Below, piece by piece: positions 7,714-14,663 of a stretch of DNA of 24,592 nucleotides. Position numbers and translations under genes: made by a program. The stretch comes from Candidatus Woesearchaeota archaeon (GTDB lineage Archaea > Nanobdellota > Nanobdellia > Woesearchaeales > 21-14-0-10-32-9). The stretch is taken from NCBI GenBank assembly GCA_003560545.1, contig PWLK01000075.1:1-24592 (forward strand). Direction: 5' to 3'. Every line of letters starts with the position of its first letter. Position 1 is the stretch's first letter. The notes under the pieces are model-generated. The model saw nothing but the letters and a program-made list of their open reading frames with translations. It was not told the DNA's origin and ran no database searches.

Positions 7714-8358
7714 ATGCTGGAATATTTTGTGATAACAGTTGCAGCAGTAATAGTTGTTATAAACCCTATTACCACAGCGTTTATATTCGTCTCCCTGCTT
7801 CCCAATGCTTCTTACAGGAAGACAAGAATTATAGCCAGGAGAGCTGCCCTGACAGGAACAACGGTGCTATTCAGCTTCGCGCTCCTGGGAAGCGTTATAT
7901 TTCAGTTGTTCGGGATAAGCCTTGCTGCTTTCAAGATCGCCGGAGGACTAATACTCTTCGGCATAGCCATGCAAATGATAAAAGAACACAAAGGAGAGCA
8001 CGACGAAGAAAAGACTATCGAGGAAAAGGAGGAATTCGCCGACAACGTCTCAGTGGTACCGTTAGCAATCCCCTTTATCAGCGGCCCGGGAGCAATAGCC
8101 ACCGTTATGATTCTTACAACGCAGGCTCCGAGCACAACCCATTCCGCGGTTATATTCTTAGCCGTGGGAATAACCACTATGCTTTGCTACTACGCCATGG
8201 TTTACTCAGAGAACATCGTGCAATACCTTGGAGGCACGGGTAAGAGGATTGTTACAAAGATATTCGGCTTGATCCTCGCAGTTATAAGCGTGCAATTCGT
8301 CATTAACGGAGTCCTGGATGTGCTTCCCGAAGCACTTCAGATAATAAACTCTATCTAA
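7714..8358 (+). CDS. MarC-family (UPF0056) integral membrane protein
   Basis: This 214-residue protein has about six membrane segments and the two hallmark sequences of the MarC/UPF0056 family. These are VVINPITTAF in the first segment (Asn17-Pro18) and PLAIPFISGPGAIATVM near residues 112-128, which are pseudo-symmetric halves of the fold. An acidic cytoplasmic loop (EHKGEHDEEKTIEEKEE) separates them. The family was once linked to multiple antibiotic resistance, but that link was not upheld and the transported substrate is unknown. Length is typical for the family. The gene diverges from the five-PH gene and converges on the RNase J gene, with the two stop codons sharing CTAA at 8355-8358. 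Confidence 0.88.
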   Translation: MLEYFVITVAAVIVVINPITTAFIFVSLLPNASYRKTRIIARRAALTGTTVLFSFALLGSVIFQLFGISLAAFKIAGGLILFGIAMQMIKEHKGEHDEEKTIEEKEEFADNVSVVPLAIPFISGPGAIATVMILTTQAPSTTHSAVIFLAVGITTMLCYYAMVYSENIVQYLGGTGKRIVTKIFGLILAVISVQFVINGVLDVLPEALQIINSI

Positions 8359-9671
8359 ACCCATATCTTAGAGAAATTCTTAAGGATGTGTATCTTATCC
8401 TCTTCATACCCCATTTCCAAGGCAAGTTCTTTCTGAGCGTTAAGCATTGCGAGGTCTCCATGCGTAGGAATAACATTCTCAGGGTTTATCAGGCGTATGA
8501 ACTCCCTGTGGTCCTCCCTGCAAGCATGCCCTGAAACATGGATGTCGGTGAATATCCTGGATTTCTTGTTCTTTAGCTCAGATTCTAAATTGGAGCGGTT
8601 AACAAAGTTTTCCTCGTTAGGAATAACCTTACAGGAAAAGACTACCAGGTCTTCCGGGTTGAAAGGAAAAAACTTACCTTTAGCAATCCTTGAAAGCACA
8701 GCTTTCGGCTCACCCTGGTGGCCTGTTACAACGAACAGCTTATCAGTGGTCTTCCTGGTCTTCTTGAAATACTGCTCTAGCTTAGAGCCATAACGCACCA
8801 TCTCAGCTTCTTTTTCAAAGTCACCGAGGCCTGCTGCTTTCGCCGCGTCAACATACTTTGCAAGGCTTCTCCCAATAAAAACAGGTGTTCTCTTCAGGGT
8901 TTTCGATATTTCTATTATGGATTTCAGCCTCGCGATGTGGCTTGAAAAAGTTGTTACGAGTATGGTCTTATCATCAGAGCTTGTTCCTAACAAAACATCC
9001 CTGAGCATCTCCCTTGCTATGCTCTCACTAGGAGTCTTCCTGGGATCTAAAGCGTACAGGGAATCAAGTATTAATGCCTTTACGTTCTTCAGTTTCTTCA
9101 TCGCTTCATAATTAGGTTTTGGGCCAAGCAAAGGCGCGTTGTCCAGTTTGAAATCATTCGCGTAAACCACGCATCCATCCGGAGTATGCACGACTACGAG
9201 GACGGTGTGAGGCGTGCTATGCGTTATGTGTATGAATTCCACTTCTAAATTCTTAGAAACCCTGAATTTTGAGTTCTCAGGGTGCGAGACGAGTTCTGAG
9301 CTAATCTTTTTTTTCTTGTCATCAACAAGCTTTCTTAGCACTTCTATGGTGAATTTCGTGCCGTGGATAGGGGCTTTTATCTTGTTTGCGAAGAAAGGCA
9401 CTGCTCCTACGTGGTCTAAGTGGGCGTGGCTTATGCACACTGCTTTCACTGTTTTTAATTCGTCTGATACAGCTGTTAAGTCTGGGACTGCGTCCTCTCT
9501 TATTAGCGTGCTTTGAGGTATTTCGAAGGGTACGTCTTCATCTTCTGTTAAACGGATGTAGTTTTCCATGTGAAGCCCGAGGTCAACCATTACGGATTCG
9601 TCCTTCCACTTCACAAGGGTGCAATTCCTTCCTATCTCGCTGTAGCCCCCTACAGGTATTATTTCTATCAT
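8355..9671 (-). CDS. Ribonuclease J (archaeal beta-CASP exoribonuclease)
   Basis: This 438-residue metallo-beta-lactamase/beta-CASP RNase shows GGYSEIGRNC at the N-terminus, the zinc motif SHAHLDHVGA (His82, His84, Asp86, His87), His151 in THSTPH and Asp173 in YANDFK. The beta-CASP part has LDSLYA, TTFSSHIARL and the RNase J-like TGHQGEP. The C-terminal HVSGHA and PTHGD motifs complete the metal site. Archaeal RNase J is a 5'-3' exoribonuclease acting in mRNA turnover. The length matches archaeal forms, which lack the long bacterial C-terminal domain. The leaderless start at 9671 is supported by the TATA box 26 nt upstream. A second beta-CASP RNase lies about 2.6 kb away at 12257-13549. Confidence 0.93.
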   Translation of the reverse strand: MIEIIPVGGYSEIGRNCTLVKWKDESVMVDLGLHMENYIRLTEDEDVPFEIPQSTLIREDAVPDLTAVSDELKTVKAVCISHAHLDHVGAVPFFANKIKAPIHGTKFTIEVLRKLVDDKKKKISSELVSHPENSKFRVSKNLEVEFIHITHSTPHTVLVVVHTPDGCVVYANDFKLDNAPLLGPKPNYEAMKKLKNVKALILDSLYALDPRKTPSESIAREMLRDVLLGTSSDDKTILVTTFSSHIARLKSIIEISKTLKRTPVFIGRSLAKYVDAAKAAGLGDFEKEAEMVRYGSKLEQYFKKTRKTTDKLFVVTGHQGEPKAVLSRIAKGKFFPFNPEDLVVFSCKVIPNEENFVNRSNLESELKNKKSRIFTDIHVSGHACREDHREFIRLINPENVIPTHGDLAMLNAQKELALEMGYEEDKIHILKNFSKIWV

Positions 9672-9690
9672 AATCTCAGAACTTAAGGGT

Positions 9691-9704
9691 TAGTATTTAA
9701 AGTT
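9691..9704 (-). promoter_or_regulatory. TATA box of RNase J gene
   Basis: The minus-strand sequence AACTTTAAATACTA is centred 26 nt before the ATG at 9671. The predicted transcript is leaderless. Confidence 0.6.
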
Positions 9705-9709
9705 TTGGC

Positions 9710-10063
9710 TTACCACGCCCGGAGCTCTTTCTCTACTTTTGAAGACCAGTTTTTTATTATTTCACTTATTATTTTTCTTATATGATCTTTTTCCCTGGCT
9801 TTGTAAATATATGTGTAGCCTCCCCCGCCAAGGTTTTCCTGGCGCCTTTCAACAACATCTTTTTCGTGCAGTGTTTTCATGCATCTCTGCATCGTTGAAA
9901 GGCTAAGGCTTGTTTTCTTTGAAAGTTGTGATGTGTTCATCCAGTCTTCATTGTTTTTAAGCATGAAGCTGAACAACCTGTATTCTGCCTTGGTCAGTCC
10001 TAAGCTGCACTTGATTATTTCGTCAAGGTCAAATGTTTTACATGCGAAGTCTATCATTTTCAC
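9710..10063 (-). CDS. Winged-helix transcriptional regulator (TrmB/MarR-like)
   Basis: This 118-residue protein has a winged helix. The first helix is LGLTKAEYRLFSFML, as in TrmB-type regulators. The helix-turn-helix reads TSQLSKKTSLSLSTMQRCMKTLHEKD, and the wing is VERRQENLGGGGYTYIYKA with a glycine-rich tip. A C-terminal helix (KIISEIIKNWSSKVEKEL) probably makes the dimer. No ligand domain is visible. The gene starts with GTG at 10063, overlapping the thioredoxin stop as GTGA, or with ATG at 10057. It is thus the second gene of the thioredoxin operon. It may sense redox state or control its own operon; that role is inferred only from position, and no cysteine pair arranged as a switch is obvious. 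Confidence 0.8.
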   Translation of the reverse strand: MKMIDFACKTFDLDEIIKCSLGLTKAEYRLFSFMLKNNEDWMNTSQLSKKTSLSLSTMQRCMKTLHEKDVVERRQENLGGGGYTYIYKAREKDHIRKIISEIIKNWSSKVEKELRAW

Positions 10064-10383
10064 GCGTTTTGCATTGCTTCCTCGATTTTTTTCCTTAGCT
10101 CTTCTTTCTGGGCGAAACCCACTATCCTCCCGATTTCTTTCTTGTCACGAACTATTGACAGGGTAGGTATGCCTCTTATCTGGAACTGGCCTGCGATATC
10201 AGGATATTGCTCTGTGTCCAGCTTTGCGAATTTAACTTCTTTCATTTCCTCGCTTAGCTCTTTAAAGACCGGAGCCATCATCCTGCACGGGCCGCACCAT
10301 TCAGCCCAGAAGTCTATTACTACAGGCTTATCTGATTGTATTACTTCTTTCTCAAAGTTTTCGTGGTTTAAGTTAACTACCAT
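10060..10383 (-). CDS. trxA: Thioredoxin
   Basis: This 107-residue thioredoxin has the active site FWAEWCGPCRMMAP at about residues 25-38, the cis-proline segment GIPTLSIV and the conserved core strands VIDFWA and VKFAKLDTEQYPD. It reduces protein disulfides in the cytoplasm; no signal peptide is present. The start at ATG 10383 is chosen over an in-frame GTG three codons earlier, because the Shine-Dalgarno GAGGTGA at 10389-10395 sits about 6 nt upstream and covers that GTG. A TATA element at 10428-10437 would give a short 5' leader. The regulator gene follows with a 4-nt overlap. The partner reductase is not in the window. Confidence 0.95.
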   Translation of the reverse strand: MVVNLNHENFEKEVIQSDKPVVIDFWAEWCGPCRMMAPVFKELSEEMKEVKFAKLDTEQYPDIAGQFQIRGIPTLSIVRDKKEIGRIVGFAQKEELRKKIEEAMQNA

Positions 10384-10388
10384 AATTA

Positions 10389-10395
10389 TCACCTC
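10389..10395 (-). promoter_or_regulatory. Shine-Dalgarno of thioredoxin gene
   Basis: GAGGTGA on the minus strand precedes ATG 10383 by about 6 nt and decides the start codon. The TATA element TATTTAAATG (minus-strand reading CATTTAAATA) lies at 10428-10437. Confidence 0.6.
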
Positions 10396-10480
10396 AAAAA
10401 TAGCAGTACTGCAGAAAAACAGAAGTATTATTTAAATGCTTCTGGGAACTGCAAAAAAAACAAAGAAAAACAAAGCACCG

Positions 10481-10490
10481 AAAAAAAAAA
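10481..10490 (-). terminator. Oligo-T terminator of tRNA-Leu
   Basis: A T10 run on the minus strand begins 3 nt after the tRNA discriminator base. It is a typical archaeal intrinsic stop signal. The rest of the stretch 10393-10492 holds only the thioredoxin promoter and A-rich spacer. Confidence 0.6.
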
Positions 10491-10492
10491 CA

Positions 10493-10743
10493 TGCGGGGG
10501 AAGGGATTCGAACCCTCGAACCCACTAAGGGACTAGATTCCTCAAACCCAGCCTTTGAAGGCTGTCTGGTCTTAGTGGAAACCTGCTCTCCTGATTTTTT
10601 CATCACAACCAGAGTTGGTTGCTCATCACTCAAGTCGCCCGAAGAACCATAGGGGCTTGAACGAATGTGAAACCCCTCTTGCGTCCAACGAGCGAAACCG
10701 TTGCTTGAGTCTAGCGCATTTGACCAGGCTTTGCTACCCCCGC
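10493..10743 (-). tRNA. tRNA-Leu(CAA) with a 165-nt intron
   Basis: The exons are 10743-10704 and 10538-10493, and they fold into a type II tRNA. The acceptor GCGGGGG pairs with CCCCCGC, with discriminator A. The D-arm contains GCCTGGTCAAATGCGC and the anticodon stem is CTAGA/TCTAG. The loop CTCAAGA has anticodon CAA at 10707-10705. A long variable arm (CCC-TTAGT-GGG) and T-arm GAGGG-TTCGAAT-CCCTT follow. CCA is not encoded. The intron (10539-10703) sits at the canonical 37/38 site. Its bulge-helix-bulge is textbook: 3-nt bulges AGC and GAA flank a 4-bp helix CTCA/TGAG, and cleavage after the second bulge base gives exactly these exons. A TATA-like ACTTTAAAAACA lies at 10769-10780. Confidence 0.93.
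10539..10703 (-). other. tRNA-Leu intron, structured, non-coding
   Basis: The 165-nt intron has at least three self-complementary stems. CAACG/CGTTG is at 10699-10703 and 10686-10690. AGGGG/CCCCT is at 10673-10677 and 10651-10655. CAGCCT/AGGCTG is at 10549-10564 with a TCAA loop. It also has CTTGAG (10629-10634), complementary to CTCAAG around the anticodon, which could hold the anticodon arm before splicing. There is no homing-endonuclease reading frame. Two GTGATGA sequences resemble C boxes, but no CTGA D box is present. Confidence 0.75.
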
Positions 10744-10768
10744 AATTAGGGTGTTAGAAAGAGTTGTT

Positions 10769-10780
10769 TGTTTTTAAAGT
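10769..10780 (-). promoter_or_regulatory. TATA box of tRNA-Leu
   Basis: ACTTTAAAAACA on the minus strand is centred about 32 nt upstream of the mature tRNA 5' end, leaving room for a short 5' leader. It directly abuts the stop codon of the upstream coiled-coil gene. Confidence 0.5.
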
Positions 10781-11245
10781 TTATTGGTTTAGCTCGGCGA
10801 GTTTTTTCTCTATTTTTTGTAGTGTGTATTCCAGGCGGTCTACGTCTGTGAGGGATTGTGTTTCCGGCATTTTGGGTGTTTCAGGGGTTTTTTGGGGTGC
10901 GGGTTGTCTTTCTCTGCGCATTCTCATTATTTTTTGTTCTAGTTTTCTTTCGTCGAGGGCGGGCTTTCTTTGTATTTCCAGTCTTTTTCTTTCTGCTTCT
11001 TCTTTTAGGGCTTCTTTTTTGAGTTCTTTGTGTGGGAATAGGTCTTCGAGGTGGGTACAGATGTCTGATATGTGTGATAGTTCTCTTTTTACTTCGTGTA
11101 TCATTTTTTGTTTTTCTTTTCTTATTTCTTTTAGTTTCCTGTGTTTTGCGATGCAGCCTATTGTTTCTTTGGCTGCTTCAAGTATGCTTATTCTTAGTTC
11201 TTTGGGTTTTCCTATTTTTGCGAAGTATGTCATTGTTGTTTTCAC
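10781..11245 (-). CDS. Coiled-coil protein, third gene of unrecognised operon
   Basis: No family is recognised. This 154-residue protein has an N-terminal helical region (KELRISILEAAKETIGCIAKHR). A long, highly charged coiled-coil stretch follows (about residues 35-115, rich in Lys, Glu and Arg), then a proline-rich linker (QPAPQKTPETPKMPE) and a short C-terminal helix with heptad-like leucines (VDRLEYTLQKIEKKLAEL). No signal peptide or membrane segment is seen. The GTG start at 11245 overlaps the previous stop as GTGA; ATG at 11233 is an alternative. It is probably translated only with the two upstream genes, suggesting that the three products form one complex. Function is not assigned. Confidence 0.7.
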   Translation of the reverse strand: MKTTMTYFAKIGKPKELRISILEAAKETIGCIAKHRKLKEIRKEKQKMIHEVKRELSHISDICTHLEDLFPHKELKKEALKEEAERKRLEIQRKPALDERKLEQKIMRMRRERQPAPQKTPETPKMPETQSLTDVDRLEYTLQKIEKKLAELNQ

Positions 11246-11463
11246 TGGTCTGAGTTAAGGTTTTCTTCTATTTCTCCTAGTCTTTGGATCATATAATTTG
11301 TTCTTTCGTTTAGTTCTTTGATTCCTTGTTCTTCTTTTGATTTTAGTTCGTGTATTTTGTGTATCTTTGTTTTTGTGTCTCCTATTTTTTTCTTTAGGGA
11401 GTTTAGCACTTCCGATATTTTTTCGTATTCTTCGAGTTTTATGTATATTGGTTTGTAGTTCAT
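11242..11463 (-). CDS. Small coiled-coil protein, second gene of unrecognised operon
   Basis: This 73-residue protein of unknown family starts with a short strand (YKPIYIKLEEYEKI). The rest is predicted to be an almost continuous helix with heptad spacing (ISEVLNSLKKKIGDTKTKIHKIHELKS, then KELNERTNYMIQRLGEIEENL). The pattern of a short beta element plus a two-part helix suggests a helical hairpin or dimeric coiled coil. It starts with ATG at 11463, overlapping the previous stop as ATGA, and ends overlapping the next gene as GTGA. Both junctions indicate tight translational coupling. Its small size and position suggest a structural subunit, which is inference. Confidence 0.7.
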   Translation of the reverse strand: MNYKPIYIKLEEYEKISEVLNSLKKKIGDTKTKIHKIHELKSKEEQGIKELNERTNYMIQRLGEIEENLNSDQ

Positions 11464-12176
11464 TTTGCGTCCTCCTTTTCAAAGAGCTGTGTGTCTATTG
11501 CCATTAGCTCTCTCTGGATATCTTTATAGTCGTTTTCTACTGATTTGTTGATTTCGCTTTCTTCTTTTGAGGTGTTAAAAAGTTTTTCTGTGAATTGTAG
11601 GAGTTCTTTTGATGTTGTCATGAGGCGTTCTTCTGATAATAGTAGTCTGCCATACCTCTTTTTTTCGATGAAGACTTCTGGTTTTTCTGAGGTTTCATCT
11701 GAGAAAACTTCTTTTTTCAGGGAGTCTATGTCTTGTGGCTGTTTTTGTTCAGGGGGCTGAGATGGAGGGTTTACGCTGAACTTAGGAAGTTCCTCTGGTT
11801 CGGGTTCTGGTTCTGATGAATGTTTTTCCGGGAAGGGTTTGTCAGGTTCTATGTCCAGGTCTTCATCTGAGAAGTCTGGTACTTCAAATGATGTTTCGTC
11901 TTCCTGGGCCGGAGGAGTTGTTTCTTTGTTTTGAGCAGGCGGCGCTTCAGGAGTGTTTTCCTGGTTTTGCCCAGGTGTTTCCTGGAACGGTTCTTCTAAT
12001 GGCTTTGAGTCCTGGCCTGATGGGTCACTGGGCATTTCAGGTAGTTCAGGCATGTCCTGGGCTGCCGGAGGAGTTGTTTCCCCTGTTTTTTGTTCAGAGG
12101 GATTCTTGTTGGATTCATCCTTAGAAGTGCTTTCTTGTTCACTTTCCTTTTTCTTTGAAGAACCGAATAATCCCAT
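11460..12176 (-). CDS. Disordered-linker protein with C-terminal helical domain, first gene of unrecognised operon
   Basis: No family is recognised. The protein begins MGLFGSSKKK, a short hydrophobic then basic tip. About 145 residues of acidic, Pro/Gln/Ser-rich disordered sequence follow (repeated ETTPPA and PEPEPE-type segments). The folded end (about residues 165-238) has a VFIEKKRYGRLLLSEERL element and helices reading LLQFTEKLFNTSKEESEINKSVENDY. No signal peptide or membrane segment is present. ATG 12176 is preferred to the in-frame GTG at 12182, since GAGGGTG just upstream acts as Shine-Dalgarno and includes that GTG. A TATA-like TTTTAATAAACA at about 12219-12230 would serve all three genes. 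The disordered arm suggests a tether or scaffold; this is inference. Confidence 0.7.
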   Translation of the reverse strand: MGLFGSSKKKESEQESTSKDESNKNPSEQKTGETTPPAAQDMPELPEMPSDPSGQDSKPLEEPFQETPGQNQENTPEAPPAQNKETTPPAQEDETSFEVPDFSDEDLDIEPDKPFPEKHSSEPEPEPEELPKFSVNPPSQPPEQKQPQDIDSLKKEVFSDETSEKPEVFIEKKRYGRLLLSEERLMTTSKELLQFTEKLFNTSKEESEINKSVENDYKDIQRELMAIDTQLFEKEDAK

Positions 12177-12256
12177 GGACACCCTCTTTTTTAAATTCTT
12201 AGTCGAAAAATATTTTTTTGTTTATTAAAAGTTTTCTTATCATTGTATAATGAAAA

Positions 12257-13549
12257 CTATAATTTGTATTTGCTTCCTACGACTGGCGCGTAAGCATCTC
12301 CTTCAATTTCTTTGTCAGCCCACTCTTTTAACGCGTTGACTGCTTCGAAGTCGCCGTGCTGGAAAAAAACGTGTTTCGGGTTCAATTCTTTAACCAGTCT
12401 TTGTATGCCTGCCTTGTCCGCGTGGCCTGAAAAATCGTATTTTTCCACTTCACACTTAACCTTGGTCTTCCAGCCATCCATGTATATAAAGCCGTCATCC
12501 AATAAGTTGCGGCCGTTAGTCCTCTTGCACTGAAATCCCATAAGCATAACTTTGTTGTTAGAGTCATGCCATAAATCTCTCAGGTATGAAAGCACAGGCC
12601 CACCCTGGAGCATCCCGGAAGTGGTTATGAATATGCCTTGGTTTTTCAAAGCGTCTTTCCTGCGTTTCTCGCTTCCAATCCACTCAACTCTTTCAAAAAA
12701 CATTTTTTTCAAAGCGTCATGGCCTGAAAGGTATTTGTTCTTTGTCTTTGCAATCTTCCTGGTAAGCCTCTTACACATGCCGTCAAAGTAAATGTTTACA
12801 GGGAAATCATGCTTGGAAAGCATGATAAGTGTTTCCTGGGCTCTTCCAAGTGCGAAGACAGGTATCAGGACGGAGCCGCCTTCACCAAGCGTTTTGTAGA
12901 TTGATGCAATAAACTTTTTTTCAAGCTCTTCCCTGTCAGGAAGCTCCCTGTGCCCGTACGTGGATTCTGTTATGAGTATGTCTACAGGTTTCTCTTTTAG
13001 CTTCTTCCCTGTTTCGAATGGAACCATGAGGTTTGTCTTCCGGTTGTTAAAGTCAGCCGTATACAACAACCTTTTTCCTTCAATTTCAAGTAGTATCATA
13101 GCGCTTCCAGGGATGTGGCCTGAGTTAAGGAACATGAAGCGCACATCTTCATGCTTATACCATTTGTCGAAGTTGACAAAAGAAGTGTCTTTTTGAACGT
13201 TTCTTATGTCTGTGTTATTGTACGCAGGGTGTAAGTGTTTTACGCGTGCAATCTTGTAAGAATCCTTTAACAATATCTTTGATATGGAGAACGTGTGCCT
13301 GGTGCAGAATATCGGGCCTTTTAATTCCTTGTTCTCAAACAAAGGAAGGCCTCCTGAATGATCTAAATGAGCGTGGCTCAGGAATACCCCGTCTACCTTG
13401 TCAATGTCCAATACGTTCTTCGGAAAACCGAGGCCGTCCTCTAAGAATTTTACTCCTACATCGAGAAGGTAGCGCTTGCCCTTATCTGTTCTTATCTGAA
13501 TACAACTCCTGCCTACTTCTGAAGCCGCGCCGTGAAACTCTATTTCCAT
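12257..13549 (-). CDS. CPSF-like metallo-beta-lactamase ribonuclease (aCPSF2 type)
   Basis: This 430-residue beta-CASP nuclease has FHGAASEVGRSC at the start, SHAHLDHSGG (His59, His61, Asp63, His64), His145 in NSGHIPGSA and Asp166 in YTADFN. It then has the CPSF-type motifs ITESTYG (A), FALGRAQE (B), TTSGMLQGGP (C) and DFSGHAD. No N-terminal KH domains are present, which separates it from aCPSF1, the archaeal termination factor, and places it with the shorter aCPSF2-like enzymes. Those are endo- or exoribonucleases of RNA processing. The TATA element TATTTAAATA at 13577-13586 is 32 nt from the ATG, giving a near-leaderless transcript. The gene stands first after the Nudix gene on the same strand but has its own promoter. 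Confidence 0.92.
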   Translation of the reverse strand: MEIEFHGAASEVGRSCIQIRTDKGKRYLLDVGVKFLEDGLGFPKNVLDIDKVDGVFLSHAHLDHSGGLPLFENKELKGPIFCTRHTFSISKILLKDSYKIARVKHLHPAYNNTDIRNVQKDTSFVNFDKWYKHEDVRFMFLNSGHIPGSAMILLEIEGKRLLYTADFNNRKTNLMVPFETGKKLKEKPVDILITESTYGHRELPDREELEKKFIASIYKTLGEGGSVLIPVFALGRAQETLIMLSKHDFPVNIYFDGMCKRLTRKIAKTKNKYLSGHDALKKMFFERVEWIGSEKRRKDALKNQGIFITTSGMLQGGPVLSYLRDLWHDSNNKVMLMGFQCKRTNGRNLLDDGFIYMDGWKTKVKCEVEKYDFSGHADKAGIQRLVKELNPKHVFFQHGDFEAVNALKEWADKEIEGDAYAPVVGSKYKL

Positions 13550-13573
13550 TACAAAGAAAAAAACCCTGCAAGT

Positions 13574-13588
13574 GTTTATTTAAATATT
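13574..13588 (-). promoter_or_regulatory. TATA box of CPSF-like gene
   Basis: AATATTTAAATAAAC on the minus strand stands about 30 nt before ATG 13549 and overlaps the 3' end of the upstream Nudix gene. Confidence 0.5.
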
Positions 13589-14127
13589 TGTTTTTTGAAA
13601 GCTTCTTTTTTCTGCTTTGTAAGCGTTTCCTTTAATACGAGGTCTGAGAATCCTTTGTTCCTAAAGCTTTTTTTCTGTGTTTCCAACAGGAAGCTTTCAA
13701 AATCTTTCTTTGTTATTCTTATTTTTTCACCTGAATCGTGCTTCGGAGAAACGATTTTTTCGCAATCATATGCTATAAAATAATGTGTTTCCCAGTCAAT
13801 CTTCCCACCTATGTTTGTCTTCTTCCAGTACAATAATTTTTTTGGCCTGAAGCCTGTTTCTTCAAGCAACTCCCGTTTTGCTGCCTGCCTCGGCGTTTCA
13901 TCCCTGGCAATCATTCCGCCAGGCAAAGAGATGAACGTCTTCGTGTCAGGCTGGCGTTCTCTTAACAATAATATTTTCTTGTCTTTTGTTACAGGTATGA
14001 CTTGCACGGAAGGTACGCGCTTCACTGCTTCAAAGGTTTGCGTGGAGCCGTCAAACATTTTTTGTTTCCACTGGTATACATCGAAAAGAATTCCTTTAAA
14101 GACCTGCTTAGCGTTTCCCGGTATCAA
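13576..14127 (-). CDS. Nudix hydrolase, ADP-ribose pyrophosphatase-like
   Basis: This 184-residue protein has the complete Nudix box GGMIARDETPRQAAKRELLEETGF preceded by TFISLP. The upstream layout is a strand-rich N-terminus, VFKGILFDVYQWKQKMFDG, then VQVIPVTKDKKILLLRERQP. It resembles ADP-ribose pyrophosphatases (NudF/ADPRase), which split ADP-ribose to AMP and ribose-5-phosphate. The exact substrate is inferred. The start is TTG at 14127, the only start codon before Met24 and only 6 nt after the HIT gene stop, so the two genes form an operon. The C-terminal tail is basic and helical. This is the second TTG-initiated Nudix gene in the window. Confidence 0.85.
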   Translation of the reverse strand: MIPGNAKQVFKGILFDVYQWKQKMFDGSTQTFEAVKRVPSVQVIPVTKDKKILLLRERQPDTKTFISLPGGMIARDETPRQAAKRELLEETGFRPKKLLYWKKTNIGGKIDWETHYFIAYDCEKIVSPKHDSGEKIRITKKDFESFLLETQKKSFRNKGFSDLVLKETLTKQKKEAFKKQIFK

Positions 14128-14133
14128 CGTTAA

Positions 14134-14541
14134 TCATTCAAGTTCTAGTTTTTCTCGTAGTTTCTCGAAGTCAGGCTTTACGCCCTTTTTCATGTCAGCC
14201 CAGAGGCTTAACCCGTCACCTTCATACCTTGGTACTAGGTGCATGTGGAAGTGCATTACGTCCTGGTTGGCTTCTCTGCCTGAGGACTGTATTATGTTGA
14301 ATGCTGTATAGCCTTCTTTTTTCTTGTAGTGAGCAGCCAGTTTTTTTGCGAGGCTTGTTATTCTCAGAAGCAAGTCTTCCGGGACATCCAAAATGTTCTC
14401 GTAGTGCTCCTTAGGGATTATCAGGGTGTGCCCAGGGGTGCTGGGCTGTATGTCAAAGAAAGCCTTTAATTCTTCATCTTCATAGATTGTATGGCTGGGA
14501 ATTTTTCCTTTTACGATCTTGCAGAATATGCAGTTATCCAT
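14134..14541 (-). CDS. HIT-family nucleotide hydrolase
   Basis: This 135-residue protein starts MDNCIFCKIVKGKIPS, the usual opening of Hint/Fhit-branch proteins, with Cys4 and Cys7 in a possible zinc pair. It ends its core with the histidine triad HFHMHLVPRY near residues 95-104. These enzymes cleave nucleoside phosphoramidates or dinucleoside polyphosphates to NMP through the central His. GHTLIIPKEHYENI is the conserved mid segment. ATG 14541 is chosen over an in-frame start four codons earlier because the TATA box is centred 28 nt upstream. The ADP-ribose-type Nudix gene follows 6 nt after its stop, so the pair looks like a nucleotide-cleaning operon. Confidence 0.92.
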   Translation of the reverse strand: MDNCIFCKIVKGKIPSHTIYEDEELKAFFDIQPSTPGHTLIIPKEHYENILDVPEDLLLRITSLAKKLAAHYKKKEGYTAFNIIQSSGREANQDVMHFHMHLVPRYEGDGLSLWADMKKGVKPDFEKLREKLELE

Positions 14542-14563
14542 TGTAACAAGCAAGGATGTTTGT

Positions 14564-14576
14564 TATGTATAAAATT
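14564..14576 (-). promoter_or_regulatory. TATA box of HIT-Nudix operon
   Basis: AATTTTATACATA on the minus strand is centred about 28 nt before ATG 14541, predicting a leaderless transcript. Confidence 0.6.
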
Positions 14577-14629
14577 TTTTCGGATAAATTATCAAAGAAA
14601 GAAAGGTTTTCCGTTCTAGGCATCGTAAT

Positions 14630-14642
14630 TGTTAATAAAAAA
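14630..14642 (+). promoter_or_regulatory. TATA box of surface-protein gene
   Basis: TGTTAATAAAAAA is centred about 28 nt before ATG 14664, giving the same leaderless spacing as neighbouring genes. Confidence 0.5.
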
Positions 14643-14663
14643 AAATTTTGATAGGGTATTGCA

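Noticed and set aside
7701..8243. 180-residue frame overlapping the MarC gene
   Set aside because: It has no family pattern and is Arg/His/Ser-rich as expected for a shadow frame, while the MarC frame carries the signatures and membrane segments.
10600..10629. Box C/D sRNA inside the tRNA-Leu intron
   Set aside because: Two GTGATGA C-like boxes occur (600-606 and 623-629), but no CTGA D box follows on that strand at the needed spacing.
10539..10703. Homing endonuclease or other protein in the tRNA intron
   Set aside because: The intron is only 165 nt and its open frame runs on into the tRNA exons, with no recognisable motif.
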